Positions 32,460-44,456 of a stretch of 64,000 nt of DNA are shown here, one piece after another. The stretch is taken from assembly GCF_014905175.1 (NCBI RefSeq), contig NC_057792.1, positions 13,309,321-13,373,320 of the forward strand. Reading direction: 5' to 3'. This stretch comes from Aphidius gifuensis. Lineage: Eukaryota; Arthropoda; Insecta; Hymenoptera; Braconidae. Below the pieces are notes generated by a model. It was not told the origin of the DNA and did not search any database. It was given only the letters and a program-made list of their open reading frames with translations. A program made the translations under genes and the position numbers. The number at the start of each line of letters is the position of its first letter. Position 1 is the stretch's first letter.

Positions 32460-33948
32460 ACTACGAATAGGTATATAATCGCGCTCTCAGCCTTCGGAAA
32501 GTTCGTCTCGTCGACGGATGGAGGGGAGCCCTTCACAATGATGAGATTTTGAATATCAAGGCACGTTCGGGGACATTAAATATTCACGTATTATGTGCCG
32601 CTATCGACACTGCATGTAACGGACTTGACCCTCCACAGAGCTTTAGCAGTGATTCTTGGAATTATTAATACTGGCGAAATAATAAATTTCGTTACAAAAT
32701 ATATTGATATTAATAATGAAAGATATTGCATTTTTATTATCAACATTGTTTTCTTCGTAAAAAATACTACTATAATTATCATTGATATTCATTTTTTTTT
32801 ATTTATTATTTTTAAAAAATATCAGAATAATATAAAATTCCGATATATTTCACATTCAAAGCTCAATATCTCGAAAACTATTGAAGATACGATATTACCG
32901 GTTAATCTATAATATTCCTCGTAGAAAATACTATTAGAATCAATCCTGAAACTTATTTTTCCAAACCATTTTTTTTTAAAGCTTCTTTTTAAGCTTCAAA
33001 ATGACGATAAAACGATCGCAATATTCCAAAAATGCGCACAGATCGTCGTATGAAGTGAGTCAATTGGCAGAGGAGATGGAGGATAAAACTCGTGATCGCT
33101 GGCATCTGACCGCCAGCCGTCAGCTGTCTTTCGGAGCTGGCTGGTTGGCTTCGATGAATACCTCCTTGGTGGAGTTGGCTGGATTCTTGGTGACTTTGAC
33201 ATGCTCCTATGGTGGAGCTAGTTGATGTTTTTGAAGCTGGTGAAGTAAGCTGACTTAGATGCGATGTCGATAGGTTCTTAGGGTAACACCAGTTGATGTT
33301 GCTGATGAATCTAGCCAAGCTCCCGATGTAAGGTACATGCTTACAAGGGTGATTCACAATGTTGCTAAGCTACATAGGTAGGACGTTGTATATCACTTGC
33401 TCTCTTGCACTAGTGTGGTTACTTGCTGTCAGGGTAACCTATAATCGAGTAGTCAATTGCCAGAGTGGTCTGGCGTAAGTCCAATAAAGCTGCGGATAGA
33501 CTTTGTGTTCGACTGCTTGGTGCACTAGAGTGGGTAGGCAACAAGAGGATATCTAGTAAAGGTGCAATATCCTTGTTCTCGTGTTGACTTAGGTTATGCA
33601 AGTGAGCTTATCGAAGGTTAATGTTTGCGGTAATCAACAAACCCCTCCCCCACCAACCAAACAAAAATCATACCATTTGCGTAGATCTTTTTAAAAATTT
33701 TTTTCTTGAGAAAATTTTCCTGAAAATCTTACATCATGTTCTAGAATATGCGCAGAACATATACAATTGTAATTTTGTGGAAAATTCCTCTCAAAAACAC
33801 GATCTGCGCAGTGAACAAAAACTTACGTTTTTGAGTTGAAAATCGAGTATTCTTTTCCGAATAATTTTCTTCTCGCATTTAATATTTTATTCTTTTACAA
33901 TTGTCTGTTCTTCTGTAAAGGTTGAAAAATATTGAACAAAAAAAAAAA
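32460..33948. other. Stretch downstream of the heat-shock promoter; no gene recognised
   Basis: 32480-32580 and 33000-33600 are higher in G+C than the surroundings and contain frames of 60-122 codons on both strands, none with a family signature. They could be a non-coding transcript, exons of an unrecognised gene or repeat sequence. 32680-32960 is AT-rich. Confidence 0.45.
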
Positions 33949-34111
33949 ATGGCTTCCAAAGTGAATAAAAAAATTTTATCAAGAATTGACAAAAAAAATA
34001 AAAAAATAGACAAAGTGTTATTACCACGTAAAATGTTTTTAACAAAAAAGGAAGTTATATTGTTGATAGATTATTATATAATTTAACATTGTTGAAATAA
34101 ATCAAGTAATT

Positions 34112-36218
34112 AATTTTTTTTGTTTTTTTGTTTTTTTTTTGCTTCAGATGAATACTGAAATCACTCTTCTGGAGGAACGGATTGCAAAGCATAGAAAAAA
34201 AAATGCTTCATGTAAATATCATTCACTGATAGGTGAATTTTAATTGGAAGATGATGTGTTATCAATTCCTCCTGTTTATGGTGTGAGTATTTTATTTTTT
34301 CAATCAAACAAATAATTTAAATATTAGGTAATTTTTTCATAAAAAAAAAAAAAAAAAAAAAAAACGTCTTAACCTCTTAATTTTTTTTTCGTTTTCAAGG
34401 TTGAATATCATTGTGATAATATCAAGGAAATACTTCGAAAGATGAGAATTATAAGTTACCCTCAAGGATCTAACCTCTCAAATGGAAATGGAGAGCATAA
34501 AAAATCCTGACCACAATCCTGAAGATGATGATAATGATTGGGAAAGTGATAATGACTGGCATCTCATGGTTGCTGGAGAACGAGCATTGTACGATGGAGA
34601 AGAAATAATAAAAAAAATGAACAGTGCCGTAACAAGGGGTGGGCAAGAGGGGCAACTGCCCAGGGCGCAGTGGAAAGGGGGGCGCACTTAGAAGCGCGTC
34701 ACAAGAAAAAAAAAAAATTCTTTTTTAAACAATTAAAAAAAAAATTATATTTTCAGGAAAGAAATTGACTACTGTCATTTATGGTCATTCAGATATTACA
34801 TAAACATGATTGTCTTTCTGAATTTTGAAGTTAATTGTCCTCTTTATTGTCATTTGTCGTTTAGAGACAATCGTCCTGGAACAATATTAAAAATGCAAAA
34901 TAAGACGTAAAATAAAAAATATACTTAATAATTTGAATTGAAATTTTTTTTTGTTTCTTCTGACAACGGCCAAGACACGATCCTCTATACTCTAAAATTC
35001 TACCTAACTCTATCATCATGATAGAAATACTACAGGTATGGCAGTGCGCAGCCTGGTTTGGCCGCTGTGAATCGACCAATCAAAAGGTCGCCTTCTCGCC
35101 ACAAAAATGGAAGACTTTATGCGCGCGCGATACAAATTTGTTAAGAAAGTTTTTTTTAAATTTTTCAAAAGTTATCATATTTATTCAACTAGATTTGGTA
35201 TATTTTATAATGATTCACATACATCAATAATAAAAATTAATTATTTATATTAAATAAATGAATCCAAGTATAATAAATACAACACAACCTCTATTGTTTG
35301 TGGCATCAAAAAAAACAACAACAATGAAAATATTATAATTTATTTGTTAAACTGTCTTGGTTTTTTTATTTTTTTGATTTTTTATAAACATGCTCCACAT
35401 ATATTTATTAGTATTTACAACAATATGAAAAATAGTTGTCAAAACAGTATGTTAGAGAGAGAGGATCTTATAATAGAGATTGCGTGTTAGAAAGAAAAGC
35501 AAAACAGCTCGATGGCGCGTTGTTGATTGGTTGAAAAAAATAAGGCTGCGCAGAACGTGACGAAAAAAGCATGGACTACTGCCATACCTGTAGTACTTCT
35601 ACCATGCTACCTATCACTAACATAGTACTATAACCGACTTAACGACTAACGCCGGTTAACATGGACCGATTTTTATTCTGCTTGTATTGACTATATGCCA
35701 AAGGTTTGCCTATCCTTTTTTTAATTGACGAAAATTCAGATGATTATGGCAAATGGCTGAGAAATTAATTCAGATTACGAATTTATTTATTTGGTCACAT
35801 CCTTTTCTTAGCAACATTTGCCATAATTAATTAATAAAAAAGCTATTGCCAAATATTGCTGAGGAAAGAATGTATAACCAAATATATTATTTCCTAGTCT
35901 AAATGAATTCTTCAGCTATTTTAGACAATAATTTCAATTTATGATAGGAGATATTGCTAAGGAATTAATTTAGACTAGGAATTAATATAGAGTGTCCCAT
36001 TTTAATTTATCAATGGATTTTTCGAAAAATATAGCTCAAATTGTAAAATGTTTCAAGTAAAAGTTGTAGGTTTTGGAGGGGGACGAAGAAAAAAAAAAAA
36101 AAAAAATCCAAAAATCCAAAATGGCGGAGTTTCCGGTATAAAAATAGTTTTTTAAAATGGATACTGCATTTTTTTTTGAAACAAAACATTTTCTACATCA
36201 AAACTAACACTTTTATTT
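34112..36218. repeat. Right arm of the 2.1-kb inverted duplication
   Basis: Mirror of 25868-27979. The inner boundary is where AAAAAAAATTAATTA ceases to match (34112); the outer boundary is where the complement of GTGTTAGTTTTGATG ends (~36218). It spans the gene pseudogene at 34148 and the left two thirds of the hAT-type element at 34622. Confidence 0.9.
34148..34620 (+). pseudogene. Small acidic-protein gene, right-arm copy, ended by a hAT insertion
   Basis: Exon a (34148-34282) follows an acceptor TTGCTTCAG and encodes NTEITLLEERIAKHRKKN and more, with an in-frame TAA before LEDDVLSIPPVYG. The donor is GTGAGT at 34283. Exon b starts after TTTTCAAG (34399) with VEYHCDNIKEILRKMR. A change of frame near 34485 leads into MEMESIKNPDHNPEDDDNDW and ends EEIIKKMN, exactly where the transposon target duplication begins. 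The protein would be a short helix plus an acidic tail. I do not recognise it. Any upstream exon is not identified. Confidence 0.5.
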
Positions 36219-37016
36219 AAAAATTTTTCGATAAAATCACTTTTTCGGGCCGATTTTATCTGTTTATGGATTTTCCTGAAAAAATATGGCTTTTTTGCCA
36301 TTCATAAACGGAGAAAATCGGGCCGAAAAAAAAGTCATTTTATCTAAAAATTTTCGAATAAAAGTGTTAGTTTTGATATAGCGTTTTGGTGAAAAAATGC
36401 AGTATCCATTTAAAAACTATGTTTATACTGGAAACTCCGCCATTTTGGCAATTTCCGTCCCCCTCCAAACAACTTTACCTGAAACATTTTACAATTTGAT
36501 ATTTTTAAGAAAATTCATTGATAAATTAAAATGGGACTCTCATTTATTTATTCTTTTCCTAGATACATCCCTAGATAATTTATTAATCAAAAAGCTATTG
36601 GTGACTGTTGCTAAAGATTGGATGTAACCAAATAAATTATTTCATTATCTAGATCAATTTCTCTGCAATATTTTCTATAATACAATAGAATCATTGTGCC
36701 AAATTAATTGTATCTTCAATAGACTTCGATGACACAATTTTTCAGCGACAACGCCAGAAGACAGAAACTGTTTTGATTTTGTAATGATTCATTCTTCATC
36801 TATATCACTTTCAAAATATTTTGTCTTTTATATTATTATCCACAACAATTTTTATTTTAAAAAAAAAATAATTTCAATATATTCTGGCGGTTTTGCTTGT
36901 TATATATATTATTGTTACACCTAACAAATGATTTTTTTTTTATATATTATATCGATAAAAATAGGGCGCAAAATATAATTTTGCCCAGGGCGCAAAAATT
37001 CCTTGTTACGGCACTG
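34622..37016. mobile_element. Non-autonomous hAT-type element, 2,395 bp, with target duplication
   Basis: Terminal inverted repeats are CAGTGCCGTAACAAGG at 34622-34637 and its complement at 37001-37016. An 8-bp target duplication AAAATGAA flanks it (34614-34621 and 37017-37024). GCCCAGGGCGCA recurs near both ends (about 34660 and 36983). There is no transposase. It is a composite: an inner element bounded by CTACAGGTATGGCAGT / ACTGCCATACCTGTAG (about 35028-35600) and a palindrome at 35985-36545. The left-arm duplication (25868-27466) holds a truncated copy. Confidence 0.92.
35985..36545. repeat. Palindrome inside the hAT-type element
   Basis: GTGTCCCATTTTAATTTATC at the left is mirrored by GATAAATTAAAATGGGAC at the right (36517-36536). 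AAAATGGCGGAGTTTCCGG (36119) is mirrored near 36435-36455. The motif links it to the foldback at 5446-7013. A diverged third copy of the flanking GGATGT-type sequence follows at 36546-36700. Confidence 0.8.
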
Positions 37017-37379
37017 AAAATGAATAAATAAATAAAATGACTGAATTATAATTTTTTATGTAGTTGAATTATCAATTAATAAAATTATTTATTACTGAAA
37101 TTTATTTTTTTTATTTATGACAATGTTCAATTTTTACATTAAAAAAAATATATAATAATCGATGTATTATTTTATTTTAATCAAAATTATCAATACAAAA
37201 ATGATTAATACAAAAATTATCAACAAAATTTCAATACTCATTTTTGAGAAGATGTATTTCAAAGACGACTTCCATGCAAAACTCATTATGATCTTCAGGA
37301 TTATGCAAACTAACCAAAAAAATTAAAAAAAATTAAAAAAACACAAATTCTTTATTTAAAAAATATTTTTTTTTTTTTA

Positions 37380-38389
37380 TTATTCTTCATTAACATGATT
37401 ATCAATGAAATCAGCATTACCAGAAGCAGCTATTTGACCAGGAAAATTAATTTCTTCGTCAGGAACGAAATCATTGGTGCTGCTTATTGCTGTAGGTCTT
37501 GTTCCAACTCTATGAATACCAGCACGGTTCCATCTAGCTAAAACTGATAAAAATGAAATCAATTAAAATTTTGAATATATTAAATTGTTTAATAACACTT
37601 TTTTTATTTTTAAATTATACATATTCAGAGATAAAAACTTACTACAAGAAGCACGTGTTAATTCATCGATGTTTATGTCAATCCTATTACAGTCATTGAT
37701 GAGCTCCTGTATCTGCACACACAAAAAAAAATATATATTGAATTAATAAAAAATTAATGGAAACTTTTTTTATTTATAAATAAATCAATTTACCTGTCTT
37801 TGATATCTTACAATTGTTATATTGTATGGCCTCTCTCGTACTAGAGCAAGTGCCTGTGCATGACTAATTCTCCTTTTTAATATATCTATTGCATCCATGT
37901 TTTTTTCATTCTAAAAAAATAAAATAATAAAAAATTAAAGAAAACAATAAAGAATATAAACATTTTAAAGAAATGAGTGCAAAGAAGTGATAAAAGAAGC
38001 AAAGATTATTCAATCTATATGCAAAGTTATATTAGAGTTTATTTAACAATTTAAAACATAAGCGAAAATGCAAAAATTCAAGATGCATAAGAAAAATATA
38101 ACCCATGATAAGAAAATTAAGTAACTGCATGCAGTAAAACATGTGCAAATAAATTATAACCTTCAACGGTCCAATTAAGTTACATCATACAAAAAAAGAA
38201 TAGAAAAAATATAAACCATACTAATTATTAATAAAATTAAATAAAACATTGAGAAAAAAGATTGAGAAAATAGAATGATAAAACATTTAAATAATTATGA
38301 TGAACCAAATAGAAGAAATAGTTTGTACTTACTCTTTTTATCAATCCTTCTCTAATTTCTGGTAAATTCCGTTGATATGCGATTTTCAT
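37380..38389 (-). CDS. Four-exon gene of unknown function, 135 aa, apparently intact
   Basis: Exons on the minus strand are 38389-38333, 37910-37794, 37712-37643 and 37543-37380. Donors are GTAAGT, GTAAAT and GTAAGT; acceptors are TTTTTAG, GTGCAG and TTATCAG. Phases are 0, 0 and 1, and the total of 408 bases gives an open frame of 135 codons plus TAA. Exon 1 encodes MKIAYQRNLPEIREGLIKR. Exons 2-3 form a charged helix-rich region (DILKRRISHAQALALVRER, then IQELINDCNRID). Exon 4 has ARWNRAGIHRVGTRP and an acidic tail. No signal peptide or membrane segment is seen. I do not recognise the family. A CCAAT box lies near 38615. Confidence 0.7.
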
Positions 38390-38429
38390 GATTGATTAAT
38401 TTATTTTTTAAATTTATTTAATTAAATTT

Positions 38430-39101
38430 TATGATAATTTACAAAAATAACACACAAAAAAACTAACAAAAAAAAAAAAATGAGGATGATGCAAGCACAC
38501 TGTTTGTGAACGTAAAAAAAAAAAACGTGTCTTAAGCTTGATTCGAAAATCTGAAAGACCGAAAAATACTAGATAAGTTCCTATGGAAGTTGCGAATTTT
38601 GCTACCAATTTCTGATTGGTTGATTCATTTTGTAGTGAGAACAGACTTGAACGAGCAAGTCTACCCATCCATTAATCTATGTAAGATACACGTAACATAC
38701 ATGTAATATACATGGTAATGTGATAAAAATGTATTAAACTAACGCTACTGCACTCGTATTCACGGAGCATTACAATTTAGGGCTTTTTTTCTCCACCAGT
38801 GGCGCTTGTGATGCTTTCATATGTAAAATCTATATAAAAAATTTTGACAAGCGCCATCAGTGGCAAAAAAGAAGCCCTAAATTGTATAAAATTTGCCCTG
38901 TGAATACCGATGTGTAATGATCTGATTGGTTGAATTTTTTCTGCTGATCAACTTATAGCCAATGAAAACTCTGGAATAATTTATGTTTCGTAGGATTTCG
39001 AATATTTTCTCGGAATATTTTCTCCCCCACAATAATATTTATTCAGATGTCAATTTTTTTTCCATGCATTCTGCTTCTAGCACTCTACGGAGAAACAACA
39101 G
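38430..39101. other. Intergenic region with promoters and a MITE
   Basis: It holds the likely promoter of the four-exon gene (AACCAATCAG on the minus strand near 38620), a hairpin MITE at 38772-38885 and the probable leader of the P3 polymerase. No other gene is seen. Confidence 0.5.
38772..38885. repeat. Hairpin MITE, copy flanking P3 polymerase on the left
   Basis: ACAATTTAGGGCTTTTTTTC at the left pairs with GAAGCCCTAAATTGT at the right, and GGCGCTTGT pairs with ACAAGCGCC inside. An inverted copy is at 43256-43368. Confidence 0.85.
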
Positions 39102-39205
39102 GTTAGTTGAGTGTAATTTAACATTTCTTTTTTCTTAACCTAACTTTTATAAAGAAATTTTTTATTTTGCTTAATGTTAACATTTTTTTTTTTTATTTCA
39201 CACAG
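39102..39205 (+). other. Candidate 5'-UTR intron of P3 polymerase
   Basis: CAACAG|GTTAGT at 39102 and TTTCACACAG at 39205 bracket a T-rich 104-bp intron, 37 bases before the ATG at 39243. It parallels the leader introns at 24744 and 53211. Confidence 0.45.
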
Positions 39206-39242
39206 TTAACAATAAAAAAACATAATTTTGACGGAGAAAAAA

Positions 39243-42200
39243 ATGGATAGACGTACGACACATACAATTTTACGAGAAAATTATAATGAAATATTACGGT
39301 CAATTGAAATAAATAACGATCTATCGAAAATTCAATCAGCAATAATTGATATCCGACGGGACATTTCAAACTTTAATTCTCAGCTCCGGGATTTGCCAAG
39401 TGCGCATCGAAAATTGACACAAACAACGGTTATCATATTAACAAGAATTTTAATAAAAACTGAAAACCATCAAAGGTGTGGTGCAGGTGCAAGATCAAAC
39501 ACAGTTGGTAGGCAATCAATTCAGTCACAGGGGCCAAGAATTCAGTGGGTTGAACAAGAAAATGTGTTTAATAACGGTATGTCAACTGCTGCGATCATTA
39601 ATATAAATCACAAAGATGTCGCTACTTTTCTACATGATGCAAAAAGTCTTCTTATTCAGAAGGTAAATGCACATTTACATAAAAAAAATTCACTTAAAAT
39701 TAATACAGTATTAGCTGCTAATTTTGGGATGATAAAAGATGATGTTATTCAAACTGTCACTAAATATTTTAGTGATGGTAGTATAACGATTTTGCAGTCA
39801 ACAGATTTTCTGAAAACTTTGAAATATTGAAAACTGATTTAGAAAATATGGAAGGCTCTGTTTGGACATTGAAAGAGATTATTCATTTGGAAGTACAAAT
39901 TAATGAATATATTCCACTGCAGGGAGGAAATTCATCATACATTGATCTTCCACAGTGGATTATAAATACACGCTCTGTTGTTCATATTCAAAATTTAGAC
40001 AATATGTGCTTCGTTTAGTCTGTATTAGCTGGATTGTACACTGTTAAAGAACATGCCAACAGGGTTAGCACATATCCGCCATATTTAAATAATTTAAATT
40101 TGACTGGACTAAATTTCCCCTTATCATGGAAACAAATTCCTCAATTTGAAAAAATGAATAACCTGAAAGTTAATATATACGGAATTGAATCCGATCTTAA
40201 TATTGATGATGATGAAAATAATGAATCCGATCATAACCAAAAAAAAAAAGGATTCAAGCGAAGATCAAAAAGGATAGTACCTTTTTATATTAGTAAAAAT
40301 GAATCAGATAAAAATACAATTCATTTGTTAATGATTGAACGAGTTGATTCTACTGATGAATCTGATGATGATGATGATAATGAATTATTTGAAGATAATA
40401 TCAATTTAAAATCACAGATTGATTTATCTTTATATCATTTCGCATGGATCAGAAATCTTTCAAGGTTAGTTTCCACGCAAATTTCTGGTACGAAAGGAAA
40501 AAAAATAATTTGTGATCGTTGTTTGTGTTATTTTCATACAGAAAAATCACAAATAAATCATTCAGTGCAATGTAACAAGAAAAGCAGCGAAGCAATGTCA
40601 TTACCATCTCAAAAAAATAAAATTTTAAAGTTTAAAAATTATAAACATCAATTAAATGTACCATTTATAGTATATGCTGACAGTGAAAGTATTCTAGAAA
40701 AAATTGATGATACAAATGGATTAGAAAAACGAAAAACACATAGTTATCAGAAGCATATTCCCAGCAGTATTGCATATTATTTAAAATGTAGCTACGATAA
40801 TTCACTTACAAAGTTTGAGCTTAAACGTAGTTCAGATTGTATTGATTGCTTTTTGGAAGAGCTACAAAATATAGCCTTTACTGCTGATAAAATAATAGAA
40901 GACATCAAACCATTGTCTTTGACATATGATGAAGAACAGAAATTTTTGAATGAAACTAAATGTCATATTTGCGAGAAAACTTACGTGATTGATGACGTTA
41001 GATGTCGTGATCACTGTCATATCACCGGAAAATACAGAGGTTCTGCGCATGCGTCATGCAATATCAATTATCAGGACTCATGTACAATTCCTGTGGTATT
41101 TCATTCTTTGCGCACATATGACGGTCATCATATTATTAAACGTCTCCAGAATAAATTTCCAGGCAGAATTGATTTATTAGCTTTAAACAAAGAAAGTTAC
41201 ATTTCTTTTACTAAGTGGGTTGACGGAACAAGAATTAAGTTAAGATTCATCGACTTATATCGTTTTTTGGCCAGTTCCATTGATTCATTGTCAAAAAATT
41301 CAGATAATGCTAAAAAAGAAATAACAAAAAGTTTTTGTAAAAGTGAAGAAGAATTCAAATTGATAACAAAAAAAGGAGTGTTCCCCTATGACTATGTTGA
41401 TAGTTGGGAAAAATTTGATGAAACAACACTGCCATCTAAGAATCACTTTTATTCGCAACTTAATGAAGAAGATATTTCAGATGAAGCATATGAGCATGCG
41501 CATAATGTTTGGCAAACGTTTCATATAAAATCATTGGGAGAGTATTCGGATTTATATTTGCAGACAGATGTCGCTCTGTTAGCAGACATATTCAAGAGTT
41601 TCAGAACCGATTGTTTACAAACATATAAGCTGGATCCTGCGCACTACTATACACTCCCAGGGTTGAGTTTCAGCGCCATGTTACGATATACACAGATTGA
41701 ATTAGAATTACTAACTGATCCAGAAATGATGTTTTTTATTGAGCAAGGCATACGTGGTGAGTTATCTCAGTGCTCAAATCGTTATGGAAAAGCAAATAAC
41801 CGATTTATGGGCAACGAGTATGATCCTGAAGAAGAAGAGTCATTTTTAATGTACTTTGATTTAAACAATATGTATGGAGCTGCAATGATGGAAAGTCTTC
41901 CCACACATAACTTAAAATGGGAAAGTAATTTTGACCCAGCGATCCTCGATTCAATTTCTGACGACTCAAAGATTGGTTATATTCTTGAAGTAGATTTAGA
42001 ATATTCTTCATATTTACATCATCATCATAAAGATTTTCCGTTAGCACCGGTTCGTGAGAAACCACCGCTCAAAACTAGTAAAACAGAAAAATTATTAGCG
42101 ACTTTGAACTCAAAAGAAAAATATGTTATACACTATCGTAATTTAAAACAATATATTTTATTGGGATCGAAATTAATAAAAAATCATAGAGTTTTGAAAT

Positions 42201-43129
42201 TTGAGCAAAAACAATGGCTCAAACCATACATTGAATTAAATACTGAGTTAAGAAAACAAGCTCGTACTTCATTTGAAAAAGATTTTCGTAAATTATTCAT
42301 CAATGCAATATATGGAAAAACACTAGAAACAGTACGAAATAGAAAACAAATAAAAATAGTATCGAAATATGGCGGCAGAGGGGGAGCTAGATCATTAATT
42401 TCCAAACCAAATTTCCATAGTGCATTAATTGTTGAAGATTTCGTTATAATTGAGATGAAACCACAATAGATAATGTTTGACAAGCCAATATATATTGGTT
42501 TTTCAATATTGGAAATTTCTAAAACTTTTATGTATGATTTTCATTATAATTTTATAAAAAAAGAATATGGTGATAAGGTCAAATATTTATATGGTGACAC
42601 TGATTCAGCAATATATCATATTTTTTGTAATAATCCTTATGAATTAATTCGTAAGAACACAGCAAAATTTGATACTTCAGATTATCCTGAAAATAATATA
42701 TATGGGATTCCGCTCAAAAATAAAAAAGTTATTGGCATTATGAAAGATAAAAACAATGGAAAAATAATGAAAGAATTTATTGGTCTACGAAGTAAATTAT
42801 ATACATATATAGTAGATAAAGAAAATAACTCTTCAACAGATGGCGTTCATAAACGAGCTAAAGGTGTCAAAAGATCAACCCTTCGACAAATTACGTTTGA
42901 AGATTATAAAAATTGTCTTGAAGATCATGTTATTCTTTCAAAAAAACAAAATACGATTAGATCAAAAAAACATGACATTTATACCATAAATACAGAAAAA
43001 ATTGCATTAAGTTGGAACAATGACAAACGTCGCTTAAAAGCAGGAGAAACAGACACATTACCATGGAGTTATAAGTATAATCAACAAATGTGTCTTAGTA
43101 GTAGTATTTTCAAAACGAAATTTGTATAA
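39243..43129 (+). pseudogene. Polinton P3 protein-primed DNA polymerase B, nearly full length
   Basis: About 1,295 codons with exonuclease motif FIVYADSESIL (near 40670), HSLRTYDGHHI (near 41105), a HYYTLPGLSFSAMLRYT signature (near 41645), motif A YFDLNNMYG (near 41855), motif B INAIYGKTL (near 42300) and motif C YGDTDSA (near 42590). An acidic insert (DDDENNESDHNQ) lies near 40205. Breaks are few: a frameshift at about 39800-39830 and in-frame TAG codons at 40016 and 42467. The C-terminus ends TDTLPWSYK and then an extension of about 20 residues absent from the P2 copy. The integrase lies tail to tail downstream. Confidence 0.9.
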
Positions 43130-43568
43130 AACGATCAAAACTGGTTTCTTTGTAAATAAATGAAATTTTTTTCACTAAATCGTATTTTCAGACTTATATT
43201 TTTATCCTGTCAAATAATATGTATAATATGTCTAATACGTTTATTTTCAGCAGTCCAAATTTAGAGACTTTTTTTGCCGCTGATGGCGCTTGTAAAATTT
43301 TTTTATATAGATTTCACATACAAAAGCTTCACAAGCGCCGCTAGTGGAAGAAAAAAGCCCTAAATTGTAATGCCCTGTGAATTAGTCTGCAGCATAACAT
43401 GTCCACCCTGTCAAATAATACGTATAATACATATAATATGTATACTAAGTAAAATAAGTAAAATAGTTTGGAATATAAATTCCCTATATTTGCTAGTGAT
43501 ATCATACTTTTTTTAGTTGGTAGTTTATATTAATATTAAAATAAACAAACACAGAATATAGAATTTTT
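43130..43568. repeat. MITE copy with flanking direct repeat; no gene
   Basis: The hairpin MITE at 43256-43368 is the inverted copy of 38772-38885. A direct repeat CCTGTCAAATAATAYGTATA flanks it at about 43207 and 43409. The rest is AT-rich. Confidence 0.75.
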
Positions 43569-44408
43569 TTATAATGCTGATTTATTTAACCATTGATTAT
43601 GCGTGTTATCAAATCCCAAATATTTTACATACACTTCATTACCCCTTCTTTTTAAAATTTTTTCTATCAAATAAATATCTTTGTGTCGAACTTTTTGTAA
43701 CTCTTGTTGATAAAAAACAACCGTTTATTGGATTTTTTTGATAGTCTGCAAGGTTATATGTGACAGGAGATGTTTCATTAACCTTTACAATTTTAAATAT
43801 TTCATTTGTCCAGTTTGGAATGTAATTTTTTTCAAAAACATGCTTATTCTAACATGATCATTCAACTAGAATTTAGGTTTGATATAACAATAATTCAAAC
43901 TTTTGTACACTGTTCTTTTCAAAATTGAAATTTTTTTACCATCAACTTCTATTGGTTTTATTTTAATAGTTCTGTGTTTAGTATTATTATATTTCTTAAT
44001 TAACTTTGGTAATAGTTTTAACCATTCATAATTCCCTTGCATGCTAAATTCGAAATACATTTTGTTTTTAATGGTCCTATTGAATCTTTCAACTATTGAT
44101 GCTTTTAAATGAGTAAATGTTGAGTACATATGAACATTATATTTTTTTAGCATTGATTTAAATGTAGAATTATAAAACTCGGTTCCTTGATCCACATGGA
44201 GATTTTTGCAAATTCTCCCTTTTTTAAATATTGATTCCATCGCTGATGATACTTCTTTTCCAGTTTTATTTTTGAGTCGTACAGCCCAACTGAATTTTAA
44301 AAAAATGTCGATAACTGTTAAAATATATTTAAATCCTTTACGACGTAAAAAATTTTTTCTTGCTGGAGCATGTAATTCACGCACAACATCTTTTTTATAG
44401 TCTGTCAT
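43569..44408 (-). pseudogene. Polinton P3 integrase, missing the first catalytic Asp
   Basis: Read downwards from ATG 44408: ELHAPARKNFLRRK joins directly to FKYILTVIDIF. The P1 and P2 copies have about 27 extra residues here, including DETWQADLVDM with the first catalytic Asp. The deletion keeps the frame. The second acidic motif LHVDQGTEFYN and ASIVERFNRTIKNKMYF remain. A stop at 43866 and a later frameshift precede a chromodomain remnant (DIYLIEKILKRRGNEVYVKY) ending at 43569. It cannot be an active integrase. Confidence 0.85.
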
Positions 44409-44456
44409 AATTCTTTGACTGATGACTACTGACTGTTTTTTTTATTTTTTTTTATA

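Noticed and set aside
32530..32600. AATGATGAG resembling a box C of a C/D snoRNA downstream of the heat-shock element
   Set aside because: No box D or closing stem at a suitable distance.
32989..33601. Frames of 60-122 codons on both strands in a G+C-richer patch
   Set aside because: Overlapping frames on both strands, no domain motif, no splice support; likely non-coding or repeat.
33949..34086. Lys-rich 45-codon frame starting MASKVNKKIL
   Set aside because: Composition explained by A-rich DNA; no donor joining it to the exon at 34148.
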